Assembly (NCBI GenBank): GCA_963693305.1
Contig: OY855905.1
Coordinates: 36,195,637-36,259,636 of the forward strand
Direction: 5' to 3'
Length of the DNA stretch: 64,000 bases
From: Meandrina meandrites
Lineage: Eukaryota; Cnidaria; Anthozoa; Scleractinia; Meandrinidae
The notes below the pieces were generated by a model. It worked only from the letters and a program-made list of their open reading frames with translations, did no database searches and was not told the DNA's origin. The position numbers and the translations under genes are program-made. Each line of letters starts with the position of its first letter. The stretch's first letter is position 1. Positions 1 to 10,137 of the stretch are shown here, piece after piece.

Positions 1-1380
1 TCATTTGGAGATACAAAATGCCTTTTCTCATGTTAAAAAATATATTTTTCAACACTTAAGAGAAATGTTGTATCTCTGCATGCCCACATACTGTAATAAC
101 CTCTATATACACTTCAGTGCACAAAATAGCATAATAACAAATGATTTCTAACAAAAATTTGTTGTTTCCCAAAAAAGCATATTTTCTTAGCATGTCACCC
201 CTGTAAATACACAAAGACTATAAAGAAGTTTAGCATGAGTAAGTCTGTAGCTACACTAGCTTCTTGGCAAACCAAAACAAAGTTACATGTAGTATTCATA
301 ACTTCAAAAAATTGAGTATAACATAAACACATTGCCTTTCATGCTCAGTAAGTTACAGTGTTAATATAAGCCAACAAATTTTAACGAAGGTCAGAGTTCT
401 AACAGATACAACATAATCCTTTGCCCTTAGTACACGAAAATCGAATTGCTCCTGATTGTTGTATCATTTAGCACTGTTCTAATACACATTGCTGAAGTTT
501 GTAAAATGTACAAGTTCAATTTAACTTATTCAAGTATTAAAGTGTAACGTTTGGGCTGTAAACATACGGATCTTATTGTACCCAATAGCATATCCAGTAG
601 ATATAAAGCTTACGAACGAGTGTTTAATGAAAGGACTGTAACCTCAATAACTTTTAACTTTATTCTTGAAAATCAGCCACTAACTATAAATCTACTTGCT
701 TTTGTAATAGTCGTTCGAGATATAATATGAAATAAACATAAAACTGAGATCAACAACGCACAACTACAGCATGTAAAGAATGGCAGACATTTCATTCTAT
801 AAAATCCTACCATGCGAAAATCGAAATTTCCCGTTCAATGCAAATATAATTTTGGTAAACAATCGATGCCTTTCATACTCCCAGATATTAATTATGCTTG
901 CCTTAAAAAAAGATAGCAATTTGATCACTTTATAACAGTTACAGACGCAACGGGAAGGCTGCCGGCTATTGCAACAAAAAGAACTGACGACAAAAAAGGA
1001 ATAAGCATAATCGAGCTTCAAAGTTTACATTTAAAACATGATTTTTTTTGTGGCGTTGTAGGTGGCTATTTAACACTTTAAATTTACATAAACACTAAGG
1101 TGATTTACACTGAAACTAAATACATATGAAAACGGCGAGTTGAAGTATAGGAGAAGAAATCCAACATAAGAATCGCGAAAAGAAACGTAACTCTTTCGCC
1201 ACAGAGTACGGTCGCTAGGCGAAACACTACGTATTCACTCGCGATTAGCAGTCCTTCGAGAGACACGACACTTGAACAACCACTAATTACCTGCAAGATA
1301 CATCGATCTTAAACAGCGTCCAAAACAAGCGTCCGTTCCATGCCAAAATCCCATAAAAACTACGTAGTAAAGACACCCAA
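1..1380. other. AT-rich stretch, no gene recognised
   Basis: I see no exon, domain or clear repeat here. The short minus-strand ORFs (797-1021, 1105-1296) are low-complexity and have no recognisable family features. CG dinucleotides become more frequent after about 1100, towards the possible promoter described next. Confidence 0.4.
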
Positions 1381-1384
1381 TTTA

Positions 1385-1625
1385 CTCCACTTTGCGGACA
1401 TCTTGTTGTTCAAAATCACGCGCTTTTGCCAGCGAAAGAAAATCATCCCACAATGCATTGGAACTAAACCGACTCTGATTGGTCAGAAAAACAATAGGTA
1501 TGGATTTTGGTCATTTTGATTGGTCCTTTGCTCACTGTGGAATTCTGAAGCCTCGGCCCTCAGTTCAGTGAGCCACAGATATGGAACGAATTGGGGGAGA
1601 TTTATATCTTTAATTTGCCGAGGTT
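1385..1625 (+). promoter_or_regulatory. possible SelU promoter region with two inverted CCAAT boxes
   Basis: Two copies of TGATTGGTC lie at about 1477 and 1518 (inverted CCAAT boxes), next to a CCCACAATGCATTG block at about 1448 and locally raised CG content. The first coding exon of SelU starts about 1.1 kb downstream behind a plausible acceptor (GCGCAG at about 2686-2691), so a noncoding first exon in this region is likely. It could equally serve a divergent gene to the left. No TATA box was recognised. Confidence 0.3.
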
Positions 1626-2107
1626 TTGCTTATTGACATGTACATCAGGTGATGGTGTTATGTTGTTTTAAAGGTAATAGACTATTTTGCCATATTCCTT
1701 AGATTTCCAAAATACTTTTGCCCTAAAAAATTTTAAGTAAACCTGCAAGCTCATGATCAGTCAGCTGTGAAAAGCATTTTAGCTGGAATGGATCGGCTAG
1801 AGTGAGCCTTATAAATCTTATATTGCGTATCATACGCTTTCATTCATATCTTTTATCCTATATATGCATTGTGTAGGAAGTCTACATAACCAAAGAAATT
1901 TGATTTTTAAGTGGTCATGAAAATTGTTTCAATCACAACTTAGAGCATAAAGTCCAAACAGGCTATCTTGAAACTTGAGGGGGTGTGGTATAGTTTGTGA
2001 GGGAGTGTGTTAAAACCATGCAACCATCAGGTGTCCTTGGATGCAAACATCCAGATACCACGAAAAAGTGTGTGAAATTGGCAAAAACAAGAGTGTAAAA
2101 CAACACC

Positions 2108-2260
2108 TTAATGGGCCATATCCGAGTTACCTTTTGCCTCTGCGTCGAAACGAGTCTCTGAAAATAAGTTTCACAAGCATGTTCATTTTCATTTGAATGG
2201 TTTCGTACAAGGACTTGTTTTGAAACCAAGGAAAAAGGTAACTTGGAAATGGCCTATTAA
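2108..2260. mobile_element. 153-bp MITE flanked by TTAA
   Basis: Imperfect terminal inverted repeats: TTAATGGGCCATATCCGAGT on the left matches the reverse complement of the right end (AACTTGGAAATGGCCTATTAA). TTAA occurs at both ends, which suggests a TTAA target duplication. No coding capacity. It lies upstream of SelU exon 1. Confidence 0.6.
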
Positions 2261-2697
2261 AGCATCTCCCTCTTGACAACTTGTCTGGGAGACCAGGATT
2301 TTGGATTTACCGGTATGTTGGCTGAAAACTGACAGGACTGAAACCAGTACCTAACTGACTTTTTTGACAGTTCCTAATATACTTGCATTTGCAATTCACT
2401 AATAACTTTCTACACTCCAACCTATTCTGTTTCACATGTGTGTTTCAAAATTTTATTGGAAATCTTAGCTACATCCCTGGATGCCTTTTTTTGAAGCAGG
2501 AAATAAATGGGTGACCTCTGCAACCCCCCTCCTCTCCCCCCCATCCTGGAAGACAACATGGAAGCAATGACCAGATTATTGGAGTCTGTGAACTCTGAGA
2601 AGACTGCACTGAACCCGCAAGGCCATGGTTCCTCCTACCAAATAACAATTATTTCATAGTAATGCATGTTAATAATTTTTGATGATGCGCAGGCCGC

Positions 2698-5600
2698 ATG
2701 AGATACAAGATGGCATGGTTACTTGGTGCAGGAGGGGTAGCAGCTCTTACAGGTATTATTTTTGCACACTGGGATTGGTACAAGAACAGTGCACGACCTG
2801 ATTTGGCTTACTTGAGTGCCATTAAGCTGAAGGCATTGGATGGCACGGGAAAAGAAGTGATGGCATCTGAACTGTGGAGGAAAGCTGGAGCAGTCATAAT
2901 GGTGGTTAGAAGGCCAGGATGATCAATGTGCAGAGAGGTAGCAAATTAGTAAATTTGCAATTGCCTGATTTATTTTATGTGTGAATGTCGCTTGATGTTG
3001 TGGATGTAACATTTTATGAGGGTAAAATTATAATTATTGGTAGCAAGAAACTTGTGCTTTTCCTCTCTGTCTGAGTGAAATAGGATAATATAGTTATTAA
3101 TTTGCGGACTAGCACAACGAGTGATTTCACCTCATGGCAGTAAACAACATCAGGGGTTAAACCCCCCACAGATCAAGCTGGGTCCCAGGCGTCAGCATGA
3201 GCACCACTCCCAGCTGTTTTGAACCTGCTAATAAAATTAACCACCAATATCAATACCAGATATCTTCATCAGAAGATAGCACATAATCAGAAATCAGTTT
3301 TCAGTATTAAGCCCTCAAAGAACAGTGTCTTTCATCTCTGACTAAATTTCATCTTCAGTGCTGAAGGGAGACACGATTCGAATGTGAAAGAATCTCTTAT
3401 TGCAGTTTTCAATAACATAGTAACTCTGAAGTTCAAAGCCCAACTGACAATTGTGTTTTTCGCTGCCATCAATCAAAATTATGGCGACAGCCAACAAACC
3501 TTGAAAAACAGAAACAAACAAAATGGATCAGGACCGACAGACGTGACCTTTTGACCTGGCTGAAGTGAGCTTCTGTTTCCCGAGAGGTCCACTTAGATGA
3601 TTGACAGTAGCGAAAAACGTAAACCATTGGCTGAGGTTTGAATTTCAGAGTTCGCATGTTATTGAAAACCGCAATAATCTGGAAAGTGTCTCTGATGAGA
3701 ATTGCTGGAGGGGGAGGGAGGTACTCCCATTTATGAGTTATATAGGTATGATCTTAGTACTGTGAAAGGGATGATTTTTAGGCAGTTTAGTCTTGGATAG
3801 GGTATAGTAATCAGGGAGTTTTGGTCTACAATACAGGGTATCATTTCCTGTGAAACTAATCAGTTGGTTGAAAAATTAAGTCAAGACAAAGTTTCTCAGC
3901 AAATGACATTTAAAAATCAGTATCAATGGTAGGCAGTACAACAACTTTTACTGACCTCTACTAGCATTAATAACAAAGAAAGTGTTGATAAATAGACCCT
4001 AGGATAGGTTAGGGAGTCAATGTTTAGTCTAGAATAGGCCGGATTGCAAACTGCAGTTGAACATGGTCTAGTTAGGGACGGACCATTATTTTTCTGGAGG
4101 GGGGGGGGGGGGGGGGGATGAAAAATATTGAAAAAAATTGTTTGCAGGGCCTAAAAAGACAAAATAAATTGTTTGCAAACATCATATGTATTAAAAAAAA
4201 TAGTTTGCATAGAAGTCAGAGAAACTTTTTTTTAAATTTTTTAATGAAGACTACCGGTAGTGAGCAGCACAAGGAAAGACTTCTTGTAGTTGTAAGCTTG
4301 TCGTTTATTTCCGACGCGTTTCGTCTCTAACTGAGACTTCTTCAGGGAATGAATACAACTAGCAAAGAACAGCATATATAGCACATTCGCGTGCCTAGCT
4401 ACAACTTCCCATGGAAGTGAATGATAACTAAAATATGCTGTAAACGGACGTTACAATAAACGCCTTAATACATGTTATTGCGTGTTGTTATATTTTGGGG
4501 GCCATACGATTAGCGCTAATCGTATGCCCCCCAAAATTTTACAACACGCAATAACATATGTATTAAGGCGTTTTTTGTAACGTTCGTTTACACCATATTT
4601 TAGTTATTATTCACTTCCATGGGAAGTTGTAGCTAGGCACGCGGATGTGCTATATATGCTGTTCTTTGCTAGTTGTATTCATCCCCTGAAGAAGTCTCAG
4701 TTAGAGACGAAACGCGTCGGAAATAAACGACAAGCTTACAACCACAAGAAGTCTTTCCTTGTGCTGCTCACTAGTCTTCGTTAAAAAATTCAAAAAAAAA
4801 ATTACTGCCGCCAATCTTCATAGTGTACATCTCAGAAAACGAAAAAGATGAGTTCAGAGGTGTTTATTGGTCGCCACCATAAAATATTGAATTAAATGAT
4901 GATTGATGGCAGCAAAAGTGAACCTCCTTTTTGTGTCAGATCGTGGTTAGAAAAGATCGAAAAAAAAATTGTTTGCAGGAAGGTGTTGTTAGAAAAAAAT
5001 TGTTTGCAGAGGTGCATAGATAAAAACAAAAAGTTTGCAGAGAGAGATTTTTCATCCCCCCCCTCCAGAAAAATAATGGTCCGTCCCTTAGGTTAAGGGT
5101 CTTGAGTCCCAGCGGCACACCCCCAGCTAAAAATCTTCAGTGTACAGTACTGCCCTCATGTTAGAATGGTTGTTATCCTCACACTAAAAATCACAACCAG
5201 GTAACCAGTTAGGGACACTACATAAATGGCTGTGCTTTAGTGTGAACTCTACTCAGTCTAAGGATTTTTTCTTTTGGTTTGACTGTCTGCCTTTTTTGCT
5301 TATAAATCATTATAGGAAGCTTTAGAGCTAGCCTCTCTGAAACCTGAACTGGACCAGATGGGTGTAAACCTTGTAGGTGTGGTTCACGAGAGAAAGGGTG
5401 TGAAGGAGTTCCAACCTTACCTCAATTCTGCAATTTATCTTGATGAAGAGGTAATTAGCAGTAGGCTAGCAGCTGTGATTTATTAATCTTGAGAAGGTTC
5501 TCATTTCATTATACAAGCAAGGGTTTCAATAAAATTAGAAGTAGGCAGCTGGTTTGAGTAAAGGGTCCCACTGTTTGAAAGAATGTTTCTTAAATTACTT

Positions 5601-7280
5601 CAAATTAGGGTTAGAAGTAGCCGACTTCTCTGAGCAAAGTAGAGCAAAGTAGGTGACGTTTTTTCTAAGCTGTGTGCTTATTGTATGAGCTAGTGTAACT
5701 GTTAGTGCTTAAATTTATTTTTGGCCTTAAATGCTTTTAAAGTAGTTTGATTTTAATTTTTATTAGTTTCAAATTATGATGATGAATGTGAGTCACACGA
5801 ACAAAAGTAAAAATCAAAGTGGTTAAAAATATTTTTAACCAAAGACAAATCTAGACCACAAACACCAAGGTGGCACAAGGCCAACAGGCCTTCCTTACTC
5901 TTTGTTACAGCACTGCCATGTATTGTGCAGCTGCCAGTGAGCTGTACATAACACTTAGTAATACTAATGAGAACAATTCTGAAACCGTAATTTTTCTATT
6001 CAGCCAAGAACCCCTTTGCGGGGGAGGGAGGGGATCTCCGTAAAAGGCAAAGTTGACAATAAAGTAGTTAACAGATTCTTCCAAGGTGCATGATCTCAGA
6101 TGGAAATTCAGTGTTCAGATAACTTTGCTGTAAAGTAGAACCAGTTAATGTTATTAGAGGTGACAAAATTAAATGTGGTACAGGGCTCTACACTAACACT
6201 TTCCTGCTTTCCACTGGAAAGTAAATTTACCTCTTGGAAAGTAAAAAAATGAAAATGAACCAAAATACTTACCCGATCTGGAAAGTAAATGTTGAGCTCT
6301 GCTGGAAAGCAAATTTTACACTTAAAAGGCTTAAGTAAAATTAAGTGTGTACAAAAATTAGTAAAATGATAAGATAACTTTCTGAAAATGGTTTTCTGTC
6401 TTAAACAAAGCAAATTTACACCATTCTCACATTCTCCCCATATTGAAGGATCAAGAGAGCGCCCGTGGAGGTCTGAATATGATACGATGTGGTAATGCCA
6501 CAATCAAGTCCACCATTTTGGAGAGTAAAATTTTGAGATGGAAAGTAAAATTTGAAATCTACTTTCCAAAGTGGAAAGTGGTGTAAAAAGTTAGTGTCGA
6601 GCCCAGTGGTATATCAGGGTTTGTTACATCCTTTCAGTTCTTTGATTTTCTTTACAAATTTACGGTCTGAGAAAAGGTATGTTTGTTATTTATCTTCTAT
6701 TTGTTTTTTTAAGTTGTTGTTTTTTAACACCTTAAAATCATTCATTTTACTTCAGAAAAAGTTTTATGGTCCTGAACAGAGGTGGATGTCTTTAAGTGGT
6801 GGGTAAACATTATTAAAAAATGATTTACCTTACAATAATGGCTTGTAACTGACATATAAAGTAGGAATGCTACTAACAATACTCCTAATTCATTTCAATT
6901 GAACCCTATTCACGTTCCAATAACCATGACTAGCTGCAGTAACTAAAGGTGGTTACGTTTTTCTAAAATTAACATTCAGCATCCAGACTGCAGCCTGTAG
7001 TTGACCCGGGTTTTCATTGCTATAATTATGTTTTCAAATGCTATAATATGTTTTTGTTTAAGGGTTTTTACGTGTTGGTGTGTGGAAGTCCTTTTTCCGA
7101 GCGAAAGGTAAGGGTGTCGAAGGCAACATGGTTGGAGAAGGACGGATATTGGGTGGCGTCTTCGTAGTAGGACGTGGGCAAGAAGGAATTCTACTTGATC
7201 ACAAAGAGAAAGAATTTGGCGATAAAGTTGACCTTAAAGATGTTAGAGATGCCGTTTTGAGAATGAAATCAAGTAATTAG
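2698..7280 (+). CDS. SELENOU: Selenoprotein U (peroxiredoxin-like 2A / FAM213 family), 4 coding exons, in-frame TGA = Sec
   Basis: Thioredoxin-fold redox protein of the PRXL2A/FAM213A family. Coding exons: 2698-2937, 5316-5450, 6756-6798, 7063-7280 (stop TAG 7278-7280), all joined in frame by GT-AG introns, giving 211 aa, close to the family length. A hydrophobic N-terminus (MAWLLGAGGVAALTGIIFAH) looks like a signal anchor. The redox site reads VRRPG-TGA-SMCREEALEL: the TGA at 2920-2922 sits exactly where vertebrate PRXL2A has the first Cys of CxxC and fish SelU has Sec, so UxxC is inferred. Later family motifs: LDEEKKFYGPEQR, GEGRILGGVFVVG, GILLDHKEKEFGDKV. Two starts are possible; the ATG at 2710 has the better Kozak context (A at -3, G at +4), while 2698 is the first ATG after a plausible acceptor. 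The donor after exon 3 is GTGGGT at 6799; the GT at 6803 would break the frame. A SECIS hairpin follows in the 3' UTR. Confidence 0.94.
4219..4802. repeat. 584-bp near-perfect inverted repeat with hammerhead-like motifs in both arms
   Basis: The symmetry centre is at 4514/4515 (TAGC|GCTA). The arms run outward almost perfectly to A/T-rich ends. Each arm carries the same hammerhead-like block (minus strand 4309-4352, plus strand 4680-4725). It is nested inside the 4075-5087 element and could be an inverted pair of Penelope-like element termini. There is no coding capacity. Confidence 0.75.
4680..4725 (+). ncRNA. hammerhead-ribozyme-like motif (mirror copy on the minus strand at 4309-4352)
   Basis: CTGAAGA (4686-4692), one extra A, a 5-bp hairpin GTCTC-AGTTA-GAGAC (4694-4708), GAA (4709-4711), then the palindrome ACGCGT and C (4712-4718). 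This matches the CUGANGA / stem II / GAAA / NUH order of a type I hammerhead with a loopless stem III, the minimal form known from Penelope-like elements. Stem I is CC/GG here, and 4 bp (TTCC/GGAA) in the minus-strand copy. The extra nucleotide before stem II may impair activity. Confidence 0.5.
6181..6605. mobile_element. 425-bp MITE in SelU intron 2, 6-bp target duplication
   Basis: The left end CAGGGCTCTACACTAAC is inverted at the right end (GTTAGTGTCGAGCCCA). GTGGTA flanks it on both sides (6175-6180, 6606-6611). The interior repeats a TGGAAAGTAAA motif many times. The CAGGG start is hAT-like, but the 6-bp duplication is short for hAT. The minus-strand ORF at 6108-6503 is a by-product of the repeat. 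Confidence 0.65.
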
Positions 7281-7411
7281 AGACAAATAAGTACTATATT
7301 TGCAGGTATCTTTGATTTGTACACTGATGTGCCAATCAGAAATGTACAAGAATTTTGAGTACTTTCTTACGTGTTATCTAGAAGACCATGAAAGATCGGC
7401 TCACATCTGTG

Positions 7412-7501
7412 CTGTATATTATCTTGCTTATGACAGCTGAGATTTAATTAACTTTTTGTTACAATCTGTGCTTGATATTTTTTCTGCAAGTGATATAACA
7501 G
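7412..7501 (+). promoter_or_regulatory. SECIS element in the SelU 3' UTR
   Basis: Eukaryotic SECIS geometry. The lower helix pairs CTGT+ATAT (7412-7419) and CTTGC (7423-7427) with GCAAG (7486-7490) and ATAT/ACAG (about 7493-7501). The non-Watson-Crick quartet is ATGA at 7430-7433 against TGAT at 7473-7476. The upper helix pairs AGC..AGATT (7435-7444) with AATCT..GCT (7463-7472), with a 2-nt mismatch. The unpaired AA at 7446-7447 opens the apical loop, 12 nt after ATGA, the usual spacing. It lies about 130 nt past the stop and before a possible ATTAAA poly(A) signal at 7582-7587. Folding was done by eye. Confidence 0.85.
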
Positions 7502-7599
7502 TTGTAGGGTCTTATGGTGGTTCGAAGATTGAATACTGGTATATTATACAGAGTTAAGGCACACAAATGTAACAAATTTACATTAAAGTGTTACAAATT

Positions 7600-8535
7600 T
7601 GAAAGTTTGTATTTTATGGCTGGCTAGAAATACTATTTGAAGTTTTCTATATAATTTCTGGTCTGCTCCAACCTTCTCTTTGAAAAGATCGACTTCAGTT
7701 GGATTGTGCTGTTCACTTGTGCAACCTGGTGTTTTGTCTCCAAAAGGAATACATTTTTCTCTTTGTAAATTTATTTTATTTTGTTTGGGATATAATTCTA
7801 TACCTTCAGACTCTTTACTCCTTACAGAGCCTGAGGTTACAACTAGTCTATTAATTATCCCGTGCCCACTATTATGGCGAAATAGAAAGCAATTTAAAAC
7901 ATACCCTGGGGGAGGGGGTTTTACTCGGAAACTGTTTAGCTGGGGGTGTGCCACTGCTACTAGATTTTATTTGTTCAGCTGCATTTTTTCAACCTTACTC
8001 TAGACTAAAACACCGCCGGGGATAGGGTCTTTCACACCAAAAAAGTTGCCGATCTTAAAGGAAGAAAAAACTAATTTGATTTCTAAGTCATTACAATAGC
8101 GCTTGATTAAGTGTCGAATCTTTTTTTGGGTGACGACAGAAAAATGGCCTATGTACGGCAGCTTAAAGTAAAATGTGGGCGAAGTGGTAGGGAGGGAGCC
8201 CCGGGGACAATGATTGCAATGGGTCCCAGTGACGTAATGGTTTTAACCACTTTTTCAGAGTTTACCGCAAGAAAACCTTTATTGGGTTATTAACTAATTG
8301 TTTTCGCGCGGAGAGCCTGCTCGCAGGCTAATCAGCCCCTTGCTGTTGTGGAACAAGTAGGCGAAAGCTTGATGAAAATTGGAGTCGTCAGTGCAAATTC
8401 TTTATTAATACCTGTTTCAATGGTATTTTAATCTTCTTTGTTACGAACCAGACAGGTTGAGCAATTTTAATGGAACGATGGGCTTGATAGGACAGCCAAG
8501 TTTGGCTCGTCACGAAATCAAATTTTGGCATTTCC
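7600..8535. other. intergenic spacer after SelU
   Basis: No gene recognised. Overlapping ORFs on both strands at 7583-8003 lack family features. A short palindrome AGCCTGCTCGCAGGCT at 8313-8328 recurs in related form near 31204-31222, so it probably belongs to a dispersed repeat. Confidence 0.35.
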
Positions 8536-8536
8536 T

Positions 8537-8690
8537 AGATGATCATCATTACACTTTTCGAACAAGAAAACCAGGTACGTTTACGTATATAAAGTAGTTC
8601 ATGCATCGCATTAAATTTTCACATTAAATATTCGTCCTTGTGCACGCACTTAAACTGAAGTACAACTGGATGAAAAGAAAAGAAAGGTTC
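8537..8690 (+). repeat. direct repeat, copy 1 of a block found again upstream of ACTR6
   Basis: About 140 bp beginning near GATCATCATTACACTTTTCG match 12731-12868 with few differences; shared stretches include CGAACAAGAAAACCAGGTAC, TTCACATTAAATATTCGTCC and AAGTACAACTGGATGAA. It may be a dispersed repeat or a duplication of the ACTR6 upstream region. The two copies lie about 4.2 kb apart in the same orientation. Confidence 0.7.
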
Positions 8691-9063
8691 ATCTGCGGTC
8701 AAGAAACTTCACAATACTTCCCATGTATTTCCTGCTAGTTCAGTTAAAAGGATCGCAAATGCCAGCAGTGCCATAGCAGATGGAGCTTGTAGTATAAAAC
8801 GAAAGAAGATGGAGAAAACCAAGTCAACAGTTACGCCAGTAATTACAGAATTAGGAAAAGATAAAACAAGCCTAGAGATTCTTTCGACAAATGATGTGAC
8901 TGTTCAACTGGACGGTAACGAAAAATCATGTTTGGAAAATGTAGAACAGGCATCCAAGAAGAAGGAGTCGCGTATCAGACAAGCTCATATTTTGCAAGGA
9001 CAGAAGCACAGGGCACAACTTGAGGAAAAATGTCACACAGGATCTTGTCCCAAATCTAAGTAG
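8680..9063 (+). CDS. unrecognised ORF (possible exon or pseudogene fragment)
   Basis: The frame is open from just after the TGA at about 8677 to TAG 9061-9063; the first ATG is at 8809 (84 aa), but the open frame upstream also looks protein-like. The composition is charged and lysine-rich, with a probable helical stretch (ASKKKESRIRQAHILQGQKH). No family recognised. The last few codons overlap a LINE C-terminus that runs in another frame from about 9045, so the original reading frame was probably cut by LINE insertion. It overlaps the 3' end of the direct repeat shared with the ACTR6 upstream region. Confidence 0.3.
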   Translation, partial: KKGSSAVKKLHNTSHVFPASSVKRIANASSAIADGACSIKRKKMEKTKSTVTPVITELGKDKTSLEILSTNDVTVQLDGNEKSCLENVEQASKKKESRIRQAHILQGQKHRAQLEEKCHTGSCPKSK

Positions 9064-9235
9064 AACTAATGGTTTTAAATATAGTTTTTTAACCGTATTG
9101 TTAATGAATGGAATAGTTTACCTAATCATATTAGAGAAGTAAATTGTATTGCAACTTTTAAAAGGAATGTTTTAAGTTTTCTTATGGATAATTAGAATAT
9201 TTGTATATTTCTATTTGTATTTGTATATTTGTATA
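9045..9235 (+). mobile_element. LINE 3' end (C-terminus of reverse-transcriptase ORF), 5'-truncated
   Basis: Frame-shifted from the ORF above, the DNA reads RTNGFKYSFFNRIVNEWNSL followed by P-NHIREV and a Phe/Lys-rich tail, ending TAG near 9193-9195. This is the typical C-terminus of Jockey/CR1-type LINE ORF2. An AT-rich 3' UTR follows and is interrupted by the transposon at 9236; it seems to resume at 10435 and to end in AATAAATAAATA around 10575. Confidence 0.6.
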
Positions 9236-9343
9236 CAGCTATTTCGAGAAACGTCGGAGAAAAGCACAAAACTGCACAAGCCAATCCCGAAAGATAGTAT
9301 GGGTAGACGTATTGAACCGACTGCACGTGTTGAATACTAATTA

Positions 9344-9448
9344 ACAATTAGATTATGAGCTCGAGATTTCTATGAGGTGATAGTTGATGAGGCCGCAGGC
9401 CGAATCAACTATCACCTCATAGAAATTGAGAGCGAATAATCTAATTGT
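9344..9448. repeat. 105-bp palindromic element, CAATTAGA-ended family, member 1
   Basis: Begins ACAATTAGATTATGAGCTC and ends in the inverse (ATAATCTAATTGT). The interior is a strong hairpin around GGCCGCAGGCC with ATGAGGTGATAGTTGAT arms. Related to 10035-10137 and 42423-42531 by its ends. Confidence 0.65.
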
Positions 9449-9834
9449 TTTAGTAGAATTCTGACTGAAATAAACGCAAATAATGGTTTCTAGTTATTTT
9501 CCTACGCATTATCGAACTTAACGGTTTAACGAAATCGCACGCATTGAATTGTCCTTGGTAAATTTGTAGTTGTTTACGCGCGTGCACCCGTTTTTCAATA
9601 ATTTCAAGCTTTTAAAGTCAAGAAACCGCTAATGTCCTTCTTTTAGTCTTCTCGGGAATTTTATTAGCCATTTACATTTAAACTTCCTTCCAAAACTTCG
9701 GAAAAACGATAAAAACGTCGCATTTTGTGGACGACCTTCGGCAACTGCACACTAATGGTAGATAGTGTTCAATAGCTCAGCCAATCACATTGCAGCATTT
9801 GCATTAGTGTACTAGTAGAATTCTACTAATGAGA

Positions 9835-10032
9835 TTTAGTATCACCCAACTAGTGGACTAATGCAAATCCTACATTTTGATTGGCTACGCTACTAGAGGA
9901 CTATTAGTAATAGTCATCGAGTAGAGAAATTCGTGACGCTTACTTTCTTTTTATTCCCAAATAAATCTTTTTTCAACTTGCATTTGCTAACTTTATTATT
10001 GCTTTTTCTGTCCGACTAGTTGGGTGATACTA

Positions 10033-10034
<2 letters not shown>
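9835..10034. mobile_element. 200-bp MITE
   Basis: TTTAGTATCACCCAACTAGT on the left and ACTAGTTGGGTGATACTAAA on the right are perfect inverted repeats of 20 bp. Noncoding. It abuts the palindrome at 10035. Confidence 0.65.
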
Positions 10035-10066
<32 letters not shown>

Positions 10067-10137
10067 GTCAATAGCCCATTCGGCTTCGCCTCATGGGCTA
10101 TTGACCCGTAGCCCTTGCGGGCTACGGGTCTAATTGT
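10035..10137. repeat. 103-bp palindromic element, CAATTAGA-ended family, member 2
   Basis: ACAATTAGACCC..GGGTCTAATTGT ends enclose a GC-rich double hairpin (ACGGGTCAATAGCCCAT and its inverse). Same end sequence as 9344-9448. Confidence 0.65.

Larger units (their letters stand above)
4075..5087. mobile_element. 1.0-kb DNA transposon-like element with TTA target duplication and an inner inverted repeat
   Basis: Terminal repeats begin GGGACGGACCATTATTTTTC on the left and match the right end in reverse complement; each end abuts TTA (4072-4074 and 5088-5090), as expected for a PIF/Harbinger-type target duplication. A poly-G/poly-C run follows inside each TIR. Both arms carry several direct copies of AAATTGTTTGCA, which create the short ORFs at 4118 and 4896. 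A separate large palindrome (4219-4802) occupies the centre. No transposase ORF is visible. It lies in SelU intron 1. Confidence 0.7.

Noticed and set aside
2698..2922. 74-aa protein ending at TGA 2920
   Set aside because: The frame continues through the TGA into a spliced, conserved SelU sequence, and a SECIS is present.
4118..5118. ORFs with repeated KNCLQ-like segments
   Set aside because: They come from direct AAATTGTTTGCA repeats in a noncoding transposon.
6799..6806. GT at 6803 as donor of SelU exon 3
   Set aside because: It breaks the frame with the exon at 7063; GTGGGT at 6799 restores GFLRVG as in the family.
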